Assembly (NCBI GenBank): GCA_014529385.2
Contig: CM043946.1
Location: forward strand, 22,376,577-22,436,576
Direction: 5' to 3'
DNA: 60,000 bases
Origin: Adiantum capillus-veneris
Lineage: Eukaryota > Streptophyta > Polypodiopsida > Polypodiales > Pteridaceae
Shown here piece by piece: positions 21,978 through 34,411 of the stretch (the stretch's first letter is position 1; every line of letters begins with the position of its first letter). The translations under genes and the position numbers were made by a program. The notes under the pieces are model-generated. The model had not been told where the DNA came from and searched no databases. It was given only the letters and a program-made list of their open reading frames with translations.

Positions 21978-22451
21978 TCTAGACCGGTGTGTCCCACTTT
22001 GCCGCATGGGGTGACGGTTTGTAGATAAAGAGAAATGGGGTGAAGAGTGAAACTTTTTTTTTTGTTATCTCTTTGTCTTGTCTCTCTCTAGTTTTCTTGT
22101 GCCAATATGTGTAGCTATGATAGCTCCTCACCTTTTAGCTATGCTTTACTGCCAACTTGATATTGTAACACATACTCAAAGGAAATAGCATATGCTCCCT
22201 CTCATATCATGGAGTCATACTCTCATTGAATCTCTTATTGCATGATTCTTGTTACTTACATGTATACTATACAAACTTGAATCATAGGCTGGGGGAAGAG
22301 CAAGTGTTTGAGAGAGATCTCAAAATTGTACCATTGCATTCCAACACATGCATGAACACATAGTTCTTGTATTGTATATACTCATGCACAACACTTACTA
22401 TTATACACGCTTGTGCGTGCATAACGGTAAGCTTGTGTGTAGGTTTTTGTG

Positions 22452-22612
22452 CCTATGAGTGATAATATAGGGAGAAATATAAAAAAATGGACTTGTCATG
22501 GAGTAGAGTAAACCCCCACCCCAAAAGTTATGCGCCTATGAGTGAGAATATAAAGAGAGATTGACAAATCTTGTCATAGAGTAGAGTAGGATCTCCACCC
22601 CAAAAGTTGAGA
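22452..22612. repeat. 83-bp tandem duplication
   Basis: Units begin CCTATGAGTGATAATATAG (22452) and CCTATGAGTGAGAATATAA (22535) and share CCACCCCAAAAGTT near their ends. Confidence 0.8.
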
Positions 22613-24678
22613 GCTATGTGTGGTGGGTGAGGTGGCTGTTAGGGTGATGGGGCAAGCCGAGTGTTGAGGTCAAACTCTTGATTGTGGTGATGTGAAAGGT
22701 GAGATGGAGTGATGACATGGACTTTTAGTGATGTGGTGATTTCCTTATATGAGGTGGACTAGTCAACTAGGATTGGAAGAGAGAGACCAAACCATGGTAT
22801 ATGGACAAGTTTCAAAATTCCTACACTTGGCACTTTACCAAACCTAAGGAGGCACACTTCAAGTGACTGGTGCAAGTGAAAAAAATTCAACCAAAATGGC
22901 TATCAAAGTGCAATAAACATAGACAAAAAAAGCAAAGAAAAAATCTTTGAACAGTAGTCATAAAGTGGAGAGTAGCAAATAGTTTTTTGTGCACAGTATC
23001 AAACTGACAAATGAATGCCATCACGGCATCAAAACACCTATCCTCTCTATACATGGCCTATGACAAGGTTACAATAGTGGGGATCTCCTAATCCACCTTG
23101 CACTAAGTAATCTGGCCCCCAGTGTTCGGTTTCAAAAAGCCTCACGCACTACCCTCACAAAAAGGTTAAGCAACGACATGACTATAGTCAAGTTTCAAAA
23201 ATGACTATCTTCTGGACCAAGTCTCAGAAATGATCAGGACTATTGTACTCACAAAGATGCTCCACAAATACATACAAAGGTAGTATCAACAAAAATTGAA
23301 TATATGATAATATCTACAATATGCCTCAAACAAGCCCAAATCAAAGTGCAAGCAATAACTACAACTCACACCAAAAATGCAATCCAAGAGTAAACCAAAA
23401 GATCGTCAACACTTGCTAACTACTCTCAATGATAGAGTTGACCATAGTGTTAAACATAGATGCCAAAAGCATATGGCATATCACATGTAGATCTCAAGGA
23501 AAATGCTCTTCCAAACTTGTACTTGTATGCAACTACCTGTAGTGAGCAAGTAGCACTTGTACCTATAACCTGTTGTAGTGAACAAGTAGCACCTATACCT
23601 ATAACCTGTTGTGTCATAGTCAACACCACACCGCTCTCTCATAGAGCATGTATAACCCTCATAAGCATACATTGAGTCAACGCTCAAACCACCCGTGTTG
23701 TGCTTCAATGTGTGTACATAAAACCTATGTCCATGTGTGAGGATGCTCATGTCATGAACGTTGTTGGAAAAAAATTGTTCAAAATTAGGTCAAATGGATA
23801 CCACCATTTTTTTCAAAACATGCCAAAAAAATCCAAAACGTCTCCTAGGTTGCACAAATTCGAGTCCATATGAGGGAGTTGTGGCCAAAACATGTGTTTT
23901 TTGGGCCAAAAAATGCACCTACAAAACCTGTTTCTACTAATCTTCCACACTATGGTCTAAATAACCACAACAAAATAGTCCCAAATCTCAAATAAATTAG
24001 CTCCTAAATGATCAAAACACAAGCTTACGATCTCAGCTCCACAATCCCATACATGGATGTAAATTTCCAGGTCCAAATCCAATTGTAAGCACACCCCAAT
24101 GTACTCCAATGTGTGTGCAACCAAAGGATAACACTCTGGTTGAATACTCTCGTCCAAAAGCACTCAAGAACGGCTATAAATCAGCTCCAAATAGTTCACA
24201 AAGTGCTCACAACAATGAAGCTCTCTCGCTAGTAATCAATCAGATCTGATACTAGAATGATTTGAAGCCTATCCACCTTTCCACTCTGAAATCAAAGTAT
24301 TGAGCTCACGTCTTCTCACCACAAAGTGGTCAAGTTGCATAAGCCAAGTTGCCCTTGATCCACTTACTTGTCAAACATGTATGCCATGCAGACTATTCAC
24401 TGTTGCAATCTAGAGACAATAAAAGATACAAATGACTCCCAGATTGTGCTCTAATGGGCTCATTTGGAAGCTTGAAGAAGTTGGGCCTATCTTTTGATGT
24501 AGGGAATTGGGGAATATGGCACTCAATAAATCATTCATTTTAATTCCAATAATTATGGGACCCTAAATACTCCTAAAGCAAGATAGTAGTACAGAAAGTG
24601 GTTCTTCTCCAAAAGATGTCATTTTGGGCTGAATTGAACGGCCTTGCAAAGGAAAATACACACACATATGTAATCATG

Positions 24679-24770
24679 GAAACTAAGTAATGAGGTTCAC
24701 AATTATGGTGCCACCAACAAGCAATGGCGAAACTAAGTGATGGGGTTCACAATTATGGTGCCACAAAGCA
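24679..24770. repeat. 50-bp tandem duplication
   Basis: GAAACTAAGTAATGAGGTTC at 24679 and GAAACTAAGTGATGGGGTTC at 24729, both followed by ACAATTATGGTGCCAC. Confidence 0.9.
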
Positions 24771-25008
24771 GTACTAGTGGCTCTTCAATCTATCAACACA
24801 AAAAGAGTAATGTTTTTTGGACTTCCCCATAGCGTTGATATGTGCATCGATATGCACGTTGATAATGTTGACTATGACATTGATGCACATATTGGTTGTA
24901 AGATCGACTCTCTCCAAGGGGGGGGATGAACTTGTATGTGAGCTCATTTTGATCTATTTGTGGCAAGTAGTAGATTCACCTCCCCACTTTGTGCAACAAG
25001 TAAGCTTT

Positions 25009-25135
<127 letters not shown>

Positions 25136-25259
25136 TTGTGTAGTTGTGCAGAAAAAAGACACACATACAGACACGAACACTGCAAATCTACACATATTAG
25201 TGTAGATCTCATACACACAATCAAACACAACCACATATGCACACAAAATTCAAAGAAAT

Positions 25260-25760
25260 CTAGAGAAAAGTATTTTTTTGTAATTAAATGTTAAATTAGA
25301 AAAAATAACTAAAATGTGAAAGATTTCAAAAAAAAGTATTAATTAATTATAATTATTTTTAATATCAATGTAAAATTGATATTCAAAATTGATTAACTAA
25401 TTATAGTTATTTTGAATATCAATGTAAAATTGAAGCCTTAATTTAAATTCAAATTATAAGTTTTAAATTTATGGTTTTTTATGTTCAAAATGTAAGATTT
25501 AAATTTTATTTTTCTATCAACTTGTGTTAAGTTTAAAACTTAAATTTAAATTTAGGATTTATATTTTTAAATATAAATTTAAGTGTTTGATTCATGTTTT
25601 TAAATTTCATTCAAATAGAAATTTATATTTTTGTAATTTAAAATCCAGTTTAAATTATAACATTAGGTTTATATTTAATATTAGTTTTAAGTTTTAATTT
25701 TAGCTTTTATGCTGTCTTAAATGCAATTATGTTTAAGCTTAGTTTGGGATTTATATTTTG
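25260..25760. other. Very AT-rich stretch
   Basis: Dominated by AAATTTAAA-type words with repeated TCAATGTAAAATTGA segments near 25366 and 25420. No coding region. Confidence 0.6.
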
Positions 25761-25781
25761 GTTAGAATTAGGTTTAGAGTC

Positions 25782-26745
25782 AGTTTGGTTATCCTTCTCC
25801 GCTTACGGTTAGCCGCTTAGAGTTTAGGGTTTATGGTTTGGCCACTTAGAGCTAGCTACTCCAAACAGTTTGCTCAGAGCAAGCCACTCTAAACAATATG
25901 CTTAGAGTTGCCTACTAGGGATTGGCCAAGAAAAGATGCTTAGGATTGTCCGTGAAAAACTGTTTAGGATTGGTTGCTCTAAATCGGCTTATGGTTGTGT
26001 TGGTTTGATCATTCCAATCTGCTTAGGAGTAGCTTCTTAGTGTTAGTGGCCAATGGTTTTGACGCTAAGAGTTGGTCGTGTAAAGCCACTTAGCATTGGA
26101 CGTGTAAAGTCACTAACGGTTGGCCACCCTAAATCAAAGTTAGGGTTACATTGATTTGATCATTTTAGTCCACTTAGGACTAGCCGCTTAGAGTTAGTGT
26201 CTTATGGTTTGGTTGCTAAAAGTTGGTCGTGTAAAGCTTCTTAGGGTTGGCTGTTCTAAACTAGCTAAGGGCCATGTTTTTTTTGCCATTTCATTCCGCT
26301 TAGGGTTAGCTTCTCATGATTTGGTTGCTCGGGTTGGCTGAGTAAAGCCACTTAAGATTGGTTGTAACAGCATTGGCCACTCTAGACCGGCTTAGGGTCG
26401 CATTGGTTTGGCCATTTTAGTCCTCTTAGGGCTAGCTGCTTAGGGTTAACAGTTTTTGATTTGGCCAATTAAGATTAGAGGTGTATATTTGTTTAGGTTT
26501 GGCCGCTCTAAAACACCTTAGGCTACGTTGGTTTGGCCATTTCAATTGCTTAGGGCTAGCTACTTAGGATTCATGCCTTTTGGTTTGGCCACTTAAGGTT
26601 GGCTATGTAAGGTTGCTGAGAGTTGGCACCCTAAACCAGCTTAGGGCTGCGTTGGTTTGGTCGTTCAATTTTCTAGGGCTACTAGCTTTTGGTTTTTTGG
26701 TTGGTAAGAGTTGGTTGTGTAAAACCGCTTAGTACGTGTGAAACT
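25782..26745. repeat. Diverged tandem repeat, about 125-bp unit
   Basis: The anchor GTTGGTTTGRTCATT-like word recurs at about 25999, 26150, 26274, 26402, 26527 and 26651, so most spacings are 124-128 bases. Inside each unit are subrepeats of CTTAGGGTTGGCC/GCTTAGGGCTAGC type. TTTAGGG words are present but do not form a telomere array. Confidence 0.75.
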
Positions 26746-26779
26746 AAGGCATGTTCAATAAAACATCACATCCTACCAA

Positions 26780-27240
26780 CTTCATAATGTAGAAATCAAT
26801 TGGATCTGCAAATTCTTGAACTTGAAGTCAAATTGATCCAATTAATGGTGTCAGATGATGTGCAAGTTGTATTGACTTTTTGTGCTTCAATTTGAGCTCC
26901 TTTAGCATATTTGTCAATGCCCAATCTTGCAGCTAGCGCTGAAGAGAGAAAATTTTGCATGGATCCTGAATCAAAGAGGATAAGGGTATCTTGGTCTCTA
27001 ACTTTTTGCATAGCTTTACATGGTTCATTGGATGGATTACTAAGTAGGGGCACCTATCAAGTTAGAAATCAACCAAGATGAAGGTGACAAATTTCTTTTT
27101 GCATGAGCAATGGGCAGTGTGCATACATGGGGAGCAAGTTCAGCCTTGTGTTTTCTCTTTAGGACATCCCCACATATGTGACATCATTCCAGAGTGTTAG
27201 GAGGAGGAGCATCTTAGGGTTGGACGCCTTTGTTGAGGCT
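26780..27240 (-). pseudogene. Ty3/gypsy fragment: end of zinc knuckle and protease
   Basis: On the minus strand near 27195 the sequence reads MMSHMWGCPKEKTQG, the H-x4-C half of a knuckle. From 27053 it reads KVRDQDTLILFDSGSMQNFL, SSALAARLGIDKY, a retropepsin active site (D-S-G-S) with the following hydrophobic helix. Stops and frame changes lie between the two. It ends near 26780. This is a short remnant of an element related to but distinct from gypsy element A (D-S-G here, D-P-G there). Confidence 0.65.
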
Positions 27241-27402
27241 GTGTCAGTGCCCGTGTGCAGGAGTAGATGGCAGTAGCTCTTGCACTTGTGTGTACCTTGG
27301 ATCTATCCATCGGGGCATGTCAAATCTATGTTGGGGACTGCCCTTGGCCACCACCCTTGGTCACTTATATGATCATTTTGTTATCAACATGGAGAGCCTT
27401 TC

Positions 27403-27515
<113 letters not shown>

Positions 27516-27739
27516 ATTCTCAGATGTCCTATCTCTATCTACCTCAAGTGATATAGACATCCGTGAAAAAATTAGCACAGTCTAGTTGTGATTGCTAAAT
27601 GGGTTACAATAATCATGATTCTCATATGAGATCTCAACGAGGATAATGATGTGAATATTCAGTGCTTGTATTTTGTTTGCATTTTTAAGAGAAAACACGT
27701 AAAAGGACTCCAAAAATATCTTTCTCTCTTGCTATTTAT

Positions 27740-28330
27740 GTAAACAAGAATACTTACAGCTTGCCCAAATTAAAACATGGTAAGAGGGCTAGCCATATTC
27801 AAAACAACAAGAAAACATGGCAAGAGGACTGGCCGTTTTTTAAGTCCATTTGTGTTTTTAGGAGAATGACCTCCAAAAATCGCATGCTCTATAGCCATTT
27901 ATACTTGTCCCTTTACATCTAGCTTGCCCAAACCATCAGTAGGGAAGTGGGTAAGGTGTGTGCAAAGCCGCAAGCACAAACGGAAAAAGGACAACCATTT
28001 TGGAGGGTCCAATTGCAATTTTTCTCGTGCAAACACAAACAAATTTCAAAAGTGGATTGCTCTCTTTCCATTTGTGTTTTCCACTTCACACACAACTTGC
28101 CTAAATCATCAATACAAACAAGGGTAACTCATGTGTAAAGTGGCAAGCATGAATGGCAAGTACACAAGCTGGTTTTCAACTTTCTTTGCATTTTTCATCA
28201 CAGTGGAAATGCAAACGAGCTTCAAAAAGACTTTTCGTCTTTCCGTTTTTATTTTTTGCTTTGCATATGTCTTGTTAAAATCATCAATAAGAAAAAGGGC
28301 AAGCCGTGTGTGTTTTTGTTATCCATTTCT
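27740..28330. repeat. Diverged tandem repeat, about 175-bp unit, four copies
   Basis: The anchor CTTGCCCAAAYCATCA-like word occurs at about 27770, 27923, 28096 and 28271 (spacings 153, 173, 175). Each is followed by GCAAGC-rich and TTTTCCATTTGTGTTTT words. Divergence is high. Confidence 0.65.
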
Positions 28331-28491
28331 AAAATTCATTTGTGTTTTTTGTAAGATCATGTTTGATATCGGAGATATGTACCATTTTTGAAATCAAATT
28401 TAGGTTTGAAATCAACTTCATGTTTATGGTTGTGTTCAGCATTATGAGTAGCAACGATGAATTGAGATGTGTATCTTCGGCCAAGGTTTCA

Positions 28492-28525
28492 TGTGAGTGC
28501 ACGAATGTGGTGCATGTGGAGAGAG

Positions 28526-28602
<77 letters not shown>

Positions 28603-28640
28603 ACAAGATGCGGGTGGAGCAACTCACCACAGTGGTTGTT
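28492..28640. mobile_element. LTR fragment containing a (GA)n run (28530-28600)
   Basis: TGTGAGTGCACGAATG at 28492 matches the LTR end TGTGAGTGCACGAACG at 56968. The similarity continues past the GA run (GAGCAACTCACCAC versus GAGTAGTTCATCAC). Here no primer site precedes it, so it is a solo or truncated LTR whose internal GA tract has expanded to about 70 bases. Confidence 0.55.
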
Positions 28641-28706
28641 ATGTTGGGTCTTGAAACTAAGAGGTTGTGCATGAGTGTTCAGAAGGCTGGTGACAAATGC
28701 GTAAAT

Positions 28707-28967
28707 CTATGTCAAAATATCCATGCCTATTGCATGAATAACATGTGTAATGACCTCTACCAATCTATCCACATTCGGTATCTTGATAGTCACTACATCA
28801 CCAACAAAACTAGTTGCATATGGATGCGTTAAGCCTAATTTTGGGGTATTCGTCACCCCTTCATCATCCATAGGGATTTTATCTACATGTCCTTGCATCA
28901 CCATATCCACTTCTAGCATGAGCATGTCAAAGAACTCCATATGACTCATCTCTGTAGTAGGAGGCAT
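28707..28967 (-). other. Unidentified open frame, 86 codons
   Basis: The minus frame reads MPPTTEMSHMEFFDMLMLEV and later VVTIKIPNVDRLVEVITHVI. No known domain is apparent. It may be a fragment of a transposon protein or chance. Confidence 0.15.
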
Positions 28968-29339
28968 CTTTGTCCTAAGAGGATCAATCTTCTATGTCTC
29001 GCTAAAGCATGGCCGCTGTAACTTTGCATCTATAGACATGTTGTGCACAGAACTTTGGAGCTCACCCACAAAAGATATGTGTCTAGTCTCTTGTTAACAT
29101 GGCTGTAATGTAATTTAGGCTATGCTGTCTTTCTAGGGATTTCATTCACGTCTTCACGTGAAGTGTGAAGTGCTAATATCTCATGTTAACTACATCAAAT
29201 TCATAATGTTTGGCCAAAATCGGGTCTTCCAATTGGCCAGCCATGCATATTTCCAAGCCCACTGAGCCCCGCCAGGCGAGCAGGGATGCTTGACGGGCTC
29301 GGCTATATCCCCTTCCTGCCCCCTATTTCTGGAGCTGGC

Positions 29340-29347
29340 TATATAAA
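29340..29347 (+). promoter_or_regulatory. TATA box upstream of the hAT relic
   Basis: TATATAAA in a GGCTATATAAACC context lies about 700 bases before the BED-finger exon on the same strand, with the triplicated leader between them. The link to the hAT gene is inference. Confidence 0.35.
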
Positions 29348-29451
29348 CCTTGTCCCATCCTTCTAGCCGTTGGTTGAGGTTTACTTGTTGGCTTTCATTC
29401 AAGTAGCTTTGATCCCTATATATTTTTAAAATCCACAAACTGTTACCTCCC

Positions 29452-29905
29452 CTGGGTGTCTATCCGTCTGGAAATAGGTTTGGGTAGGGAGCATCCTCGT
29501 GGAGGATTTAGGTGGTGCTTGTGCTTGGGGCTCATTTTTATGGCTAGAATGGAGTGCTCCTTATCACTACACCTACATATTGTTCTGTTATGTTTAGTTA
29601 CCTCCCTTGGGTGTCTATCCGCCTAGAAACAGGTTTGGGTAGGGAGCATCCTCGCGGAGGGTTTAGGTGGTGCTAATGCTTGAGGCTCATTTTTATAGCT
29701 GGAATGGAGTGCTCCTTATCACTACATCAACGTACTTGTTTGTTATGTTTAGTTACCTCCCTTGGGTGTCTATCCGCCTAGAAACAGGTTTGAATAGGGA
29801 GCACCCTTGTGAAGGGTCTAGATGGTGCAAGTGCATGGGGCTCATTTATATGGTTGTAATGGAGTTCTCCTTATCATTACATCAGCGTTCTTGTTTTTCC
29901 ATTTC
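29452..29905 (+). repeat. Tandem triplication, about 150-bp unit
   Basis: Units begin TTACCTCCCYTGGGTGTCTA at 29452, 29598 and 29753 (146- and 155-base spacing). The second and third are each preceded by TGTTATGTTTAG, which resembles a splice acceptor. Copies are well conserved, with TAGGGAGCATCCTCG and GGAGTGCTCCTTATCAC in each. The block sits just upstream of the hAT transposase relic. Confidence 0.9.
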
Positions 29906-30053
29906 TATTGTTGGAATAGAGCACTCCTCATTACCACCGATTTTACTTCTTCTTGTTTCATTTTATATATATTATTTTACTTTATTATACAATTGTTCAA
30001 TTAAATACAATTTTCTTTTAACCTAATATTTCTGTGATTGTATGAATGCATAG

Positions 30054-30547
30054 GTGGCTTGTGAACTTATCACAGACACTAATGCTTGCTTCCAAAATAT
30101 CAATATAGCTCCTTCTACTTGCCCATCGGCTAGTGGTGAAGGATCAAACAATGGTAAAGGGAAGCGCAAGGCCGGTGGTAAGGTGCTAGGGCCTGAGTGG
30201 AAATTTGTTGAGAATGTAAGATCATTTATAGATTGGCACTGCAAATCATGTGGCAAAGAGAAATCAAGAGGTGAACCTCGCATTAGGGAACACTTCCTTG
30301 GATCAAGGAATGGAACAACTAATAGGTCAAATGGACGCAGATAAAGGCGTAGGTCATGAGAGTGCTACGAAACGCTTGAGAGATTTGTTAGTAGATGTAG
30401 CTAATGCAAAGCGACCTAGAATACAAACTCCAATCCGATGGCTTCAGAGCATCAAGGTAGTGTTTTGTCAACACAAGGCGGACAAAATAGTGGTTGGCCC
30501 TCCATGCCTGCCATACAAAGAGCTAGTAAGATGGATTACTCGAGTAC
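30054..30547 (+). pseudogene. hAT transposase relic, N-terminal part with BED zinc finger
   Basis: An acceptor-like TGCATAG precedes VACELITDTNACFQN. A GKR-rich linker leads to the BED finger: GPEWKFVENVRSFIDWHCKS, CGKEKSRGEPRIREHFLG (C-x2-C...H). BED fingers bind DNA at the N-terminus of hAT transposases. A frame change near 30300 continues as KGVGHESATKRLRDLL and NAKRPRIQT, then a Ser/Gln/Gly linker and MPAIQRASKMDYSS. The copia 2 insertion at 30548 cuts the gene; the frame resumes at 47500. At least one indel makes it inactive. Confidence 0.7.
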
Positions 30548-33500
30548 TGTGAACTATGGAGCCTCATTTACCCCTTGTAATTTCTAGTATTAGAAATGCA
30601 CATTTGTAAGGCCCCTATTATGAGGAGCAGCCATTGTGCGTGAAGAAAAATCGCTCGTCGGAAAACCAAAATTCACACCCAAAAGATTCCTTTTCGTCGG
30701 AATATTCTGGTCGGATGGTGGCCAAAAAGTGGTCGAAAAGTGGCCGATCAGTTGGTCGGATGGCTGGTTGGTCAGTGGTAATGAGAAGCGGCTATACACG
30801 GCTGCCTCTCATGAGAGAGGGCAACCATTTTGGCGTATAAAAGGAGGCCTCTTCTACACAGGAAAGGCATTGTGGTGCATTGTGGTGCATCGTAGCTAAA
30901 GTATCTTTAGGAAAGGACTCCTTGAATTGAGTGGGAGTAATGGCGGAGGAAGGGAAGCTCAAGATCGAGAAGTTCAACGACAAAAACTACCAACACTGGA
31001 AGATGCAGATTGAAAACTATCTCTACTAGAAGAACCTTTATTTGCCACTAGGAGTTCTTGCAAAAAAGCCCACAATGATGGCAGATGAAGCTTGGATTGT
31101 CCTTGACCGAAAGACATAAGGAAAAATTCGATTAAGCTTGGTGTCAATGGTGGCCTTCAACGTTTTGCATTCAATGTTTCGGAGATAAAGGCCACACAGG
31201 ACTTGATGAAGTCACTTAACAACCTCTATGAGAAACCATCAGCATCCAATAAGGTATTTCTCATGAAGCGCTTGTTCAATCTAAAAATGACAGAAAGTGG
31301 TTCAACTTTAACACCAACATAACTCAACTTTAATCGGTGACGGTCATTTTCAATGATGAAGTACGAGCTCTCCTTATACTATTGTCTCTATCGAATAGTT
31401 GGGATAGTCTTGTCATGGTTGTAAGTAACTCTATCTGTGGCACAAATACTCTTAAGTTTAATGATGTTGTGGGTGTTCTCCTAAGCAAGTAAATGTGAAG
31501 GAGAAGAACAAGTAAATACATTAAGTGTTGTATTGTCATTGGAAATAAGAGACAAAAGAGGATAAAATTTCTAAAAGCAAGAAATAAAAATAATAATAAA
31601 ACCTTGCGCTGGTTCATTTTGATGTTTGGGGTCTAGCAAGTAGACCATCCGTTGGTGGCTTCTTGTACTATATAACATTCATAGACAATGCAACTAGGAA
31701 AACATGGGTTTATAAAATGAAGAATGAATCTGATGTGTTTTCCATATTTCAAAGGTGAAAATCCTTTGTGGAGAATGAAGCAGGTACCAAGCTTAAATGT
31801 CTCAGATGCAACAGTGGAGGTGCATATTGCAGCCATGCTTTGAAAGCTTTTGTGCTAGCAATGGCATTCGAAGGAAAAGGAAAACCCAAGGACACCTCAA
31901 CAAAATGGCATTTTCAAAAGGATGAACTGAACAATCATGGAGCGAGCACAAAGCATGCGACTACATGCAGGTCTACTGCTTGAGATTTGGGCAGAAGTAG
32001 TAAGTACATCTGTGTACTTGATTAACAAATCACCCTCAACAGCATTGGATGGGGAAGTTCTAGAAGAGACGTGGATAGGTAAACTGGTGAATTATGCATT
32101 TCTCAAAGTGTTTGGGTGGGAAGTTTTTATGCACATAGACAGAAGCCTAAGTTCAAAGCTAGATGCAAAGTCCAAAAAGCATTTCTTTATTGGCTATAAA
32201 GAAGCTGACTTAAGGTATCGCTTATGGAATCCTAAAGATGGTAAAAAGTTTAGAAGTAGGGATGTAATTTTTTCAACGAACAAAATATATACAAAGATTA
32301 CTTGGAAAGAAAACAAGCAAAAGTTACAGGTGATGAGCACATCGAGCTTGAGGACGGTGAAGACTCAAGGAGTGCAAGTGGTGACAATGTGCAACAACGT
32401 CAGCCAAATGAGGAGCCTCAACGTATGTCTCAAAGATCTATGAGAATCTATGCAACACGAATCCAAAGAAGAATGGATGAAGAGCATGCAAGTGGAGATG
32501 GACTCATTACGTTGCAACCAAACATGGGGTTGGTTGAGTTGCCTAAAGGTAGGCGGGCACACTACAAAAAAAATGGGTGTATAAGCTAAAGGAAGAAGAA
32601 GGTGGGAAGAAAAGGTATAAGTTCAGGCTTGTGGTGAAAGGGTTTTCTCAAAATAAAGGTATTAATTTTAATGAAATATTTTCTCCTTTATTAAAAACAA
32701 ACTCAATTAGGCTTGTCTTAAGCCTTGTGGTTGATCATGGCTTAAATCTTGAGCAAATGGATGTAAATATCACGTTCCCTCACGGTGACTTAGAGGAGGA
32801 AATTTATATGTTGCAACCAAAGGGGTATGAAGTAAAGGGTAAGGAGAAAATGGATTGCAGATTAAAGAAAATATTGTATGGTCTAAAGCAAGCATCAAGA
32901 CAGTGGTACTTGAAGTTCAATCTACGGATGTTGGGTCACGGAGTCAAAAGATGCAACTCAAATCACTGCATCTACACAAAGAATTTGGGAGGTGGGAAGT
33001 TCATCATCCTAATGTTGTATGTTGATGACATGCTGATTGCAAGTGCTAACATGCAGGACATCAAAGACCTAAAAGAGAAGCTATCAAAATCTTTTTCAAT
33101 AAAAGATTTAGGTACTGCAAAGCAGATACTCGGTATGAAGATATCAAGGGATAGGACAAAGAAGACAGTAATCTATCTCAAGAGGATTACATCAAAGAAA
33201 GGTTTGCAATGCAAGATGCAAAATTGGTTTCTACAACTTTGGCTAGTCACTTTAAACTAGCCGAGGATATGTGTCTAAAGACACAAGAGAAGATAGCCTA
33301 TATGTCTAAAGTTCCATATGCTGCAGTGATAGGTTCTCTAATGTATGCTATGGTTTGGACAAGGCCAGACATTGCACATGCAATGGGAGTTGTAAGTAGA
33401 TTCATGGAAATCTAGGTAAAGAGCACTGACAAGCTGTGAAGTGGATACTTAGGTATCTAAAAAGACAACAAATGCTTTGTATTTTGGAGGCACTCATATT

Positions 33501-34411
33501 TTCTTGCAAGGGTATGTTGATGCAGATATGGCAAGTGACAAAGATACTCAAAGGAGCACTGTTGGCTATGTTTGAAAGAGTTTGAGGCACAACAGTAAGC
33601 TAGGATTCAAAGCTGCAGAATGTGGTCTCACTTTCTACCACGGAAGTAGAATATATAGCAATGACAGAGGCAAGCAAAGATATTTTGTGGCTTCACAGAT
33701 TCTTAGAGGAGCTTGGATACAAGCAAGACAATTGTTTCTTGTACAGTGACACTCAAAGCGGCATTCATCTTGCAAAGAATTCAGCCCTAGGACAAAGCAC
33801 ATTGAGGTGAGATATCACTTCATACACACTCTTTTGGAAGAGCGATAGCTAAAGCTAGGAAAGGTGCACATAAGTGCAAATCCTACAGACGTATTTACAA
33901 AGATAGTCAACAAGGATAAGGTCAGCTTTTGCTCATTTTCAATCAGCATTCAAGGATAAGAAGCCTGGATGGAAAGCAATCAAAGGTTTCGTGTGGAGAT
34001 CAGTCTCCGACAAGTGAGAGATTGTTAATTATGGAGCCCAATTTACCCCTTGTAATTTTTAGGATTAAAAATGCACATTTGTAAGACCCCCATTATGAGA
34101 AAAAACCATTGTGCGTGAAGAAAATCACTCGCCAAAAAACCAAACATTCACGCCAATTCTCGAGCTTTGCTTGAGACTGTCACTCATCGGAACATTCCTT
34201 TTTGCCAAAATATTATGGTCGGATGGAAGTTGAAAAGTGGTCGAAAAACGGTCGGTCGGTTGGCCGGTGGTGGCCGGTAGTCAATGGTTGGTGGTCGGTG
34301 GCCAAATTCAATGGCCGATGACCGATTTCAAGGTGGACTTCTCTTCTCAAGGGTGGCCTCACATGGGTGCATTGGAGATGGACTTGTCTACCCAAGGGCG
34401 GCTACACACAG
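30548..34411 (+). mobile_element. Copia element 2, left part (5' LTR, coding relic, start of 3' LTR)
   Basis: The 5' LTR starts TGTGAACTATGG at 30548, directly after AGTAC. The matching 3' LTR starts TGTTAATTATGG at 34023 after the purine tract ACAAGTGAGAGAT. The rest of that 3' LTR is at 47067-47499, where AGTAC recurs at 47500-47504. So the whole element inserted into the hAT relic with a 5-base duplication. The 5' LTR copy (to about 30895) lacks the R-U5 part seen at 47150-47499, and no primer site is visible. The coding region carries many stops. Confidence 0.9.
30940..33960 (+). pseudogene. Gag-(integrase)-RT-RNase H relic of copia element 2
   Basis: Gag begins MAEEGKLKIEKFNDKNYQHW at 30940 and is broken by stops (30.9-31.5 kb). 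A degraded knuckle (YCHWK) near 31530 is followed within 80 bases by integrase sequence (LVHFDVWG, YYITFIDNATRKTWVYKM), so protease and the pre-integrase zinc site are deleted. Integrase continues with WAEVVSTSVYLINKSPSTAL and FFIGYKEADLRYRLW; the LRTDNGG motif is degraded to LRCNSGG. RT (32.44-33.26 kb) has FRLVVKGFSQNKG, LYGLKQASRQWY and LMLYVDDMLIAS. RNase H pieces (33.3-33.96 kb) include VPYAAVIGSLMYAM and STTEVEYIAMTEASKD. It is inactive. Confidence 0.88.

Larger units (their letters stand above)
21420..24678. other. Non-coding stretch with small tandem duplications
   Basis: No gene is visible. A single 21-bp-array-like motif occurs at about 21675-21710. Two-copy tandem repeats lie at 21800-21977 (89-base period) and 22452-22612 (83-base period); a shorter pair of about 40 bases lies near 23535-23612. 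The rest is AT-rich and shows no LTR ends I trust. Confidence 0.5.

Noticed and set aside
24243-24254. Primer-binding-site-like GATCTGATACTA
   Set aside because: Two mismatches and no TG/CA LTR end next to it, so it is not enough to call an element.
25782-26745. Interstitial telomere repeat
   Set aside because: TTTAGGG words occur but not in tandem; the period is about 125 bases with a different consensus.
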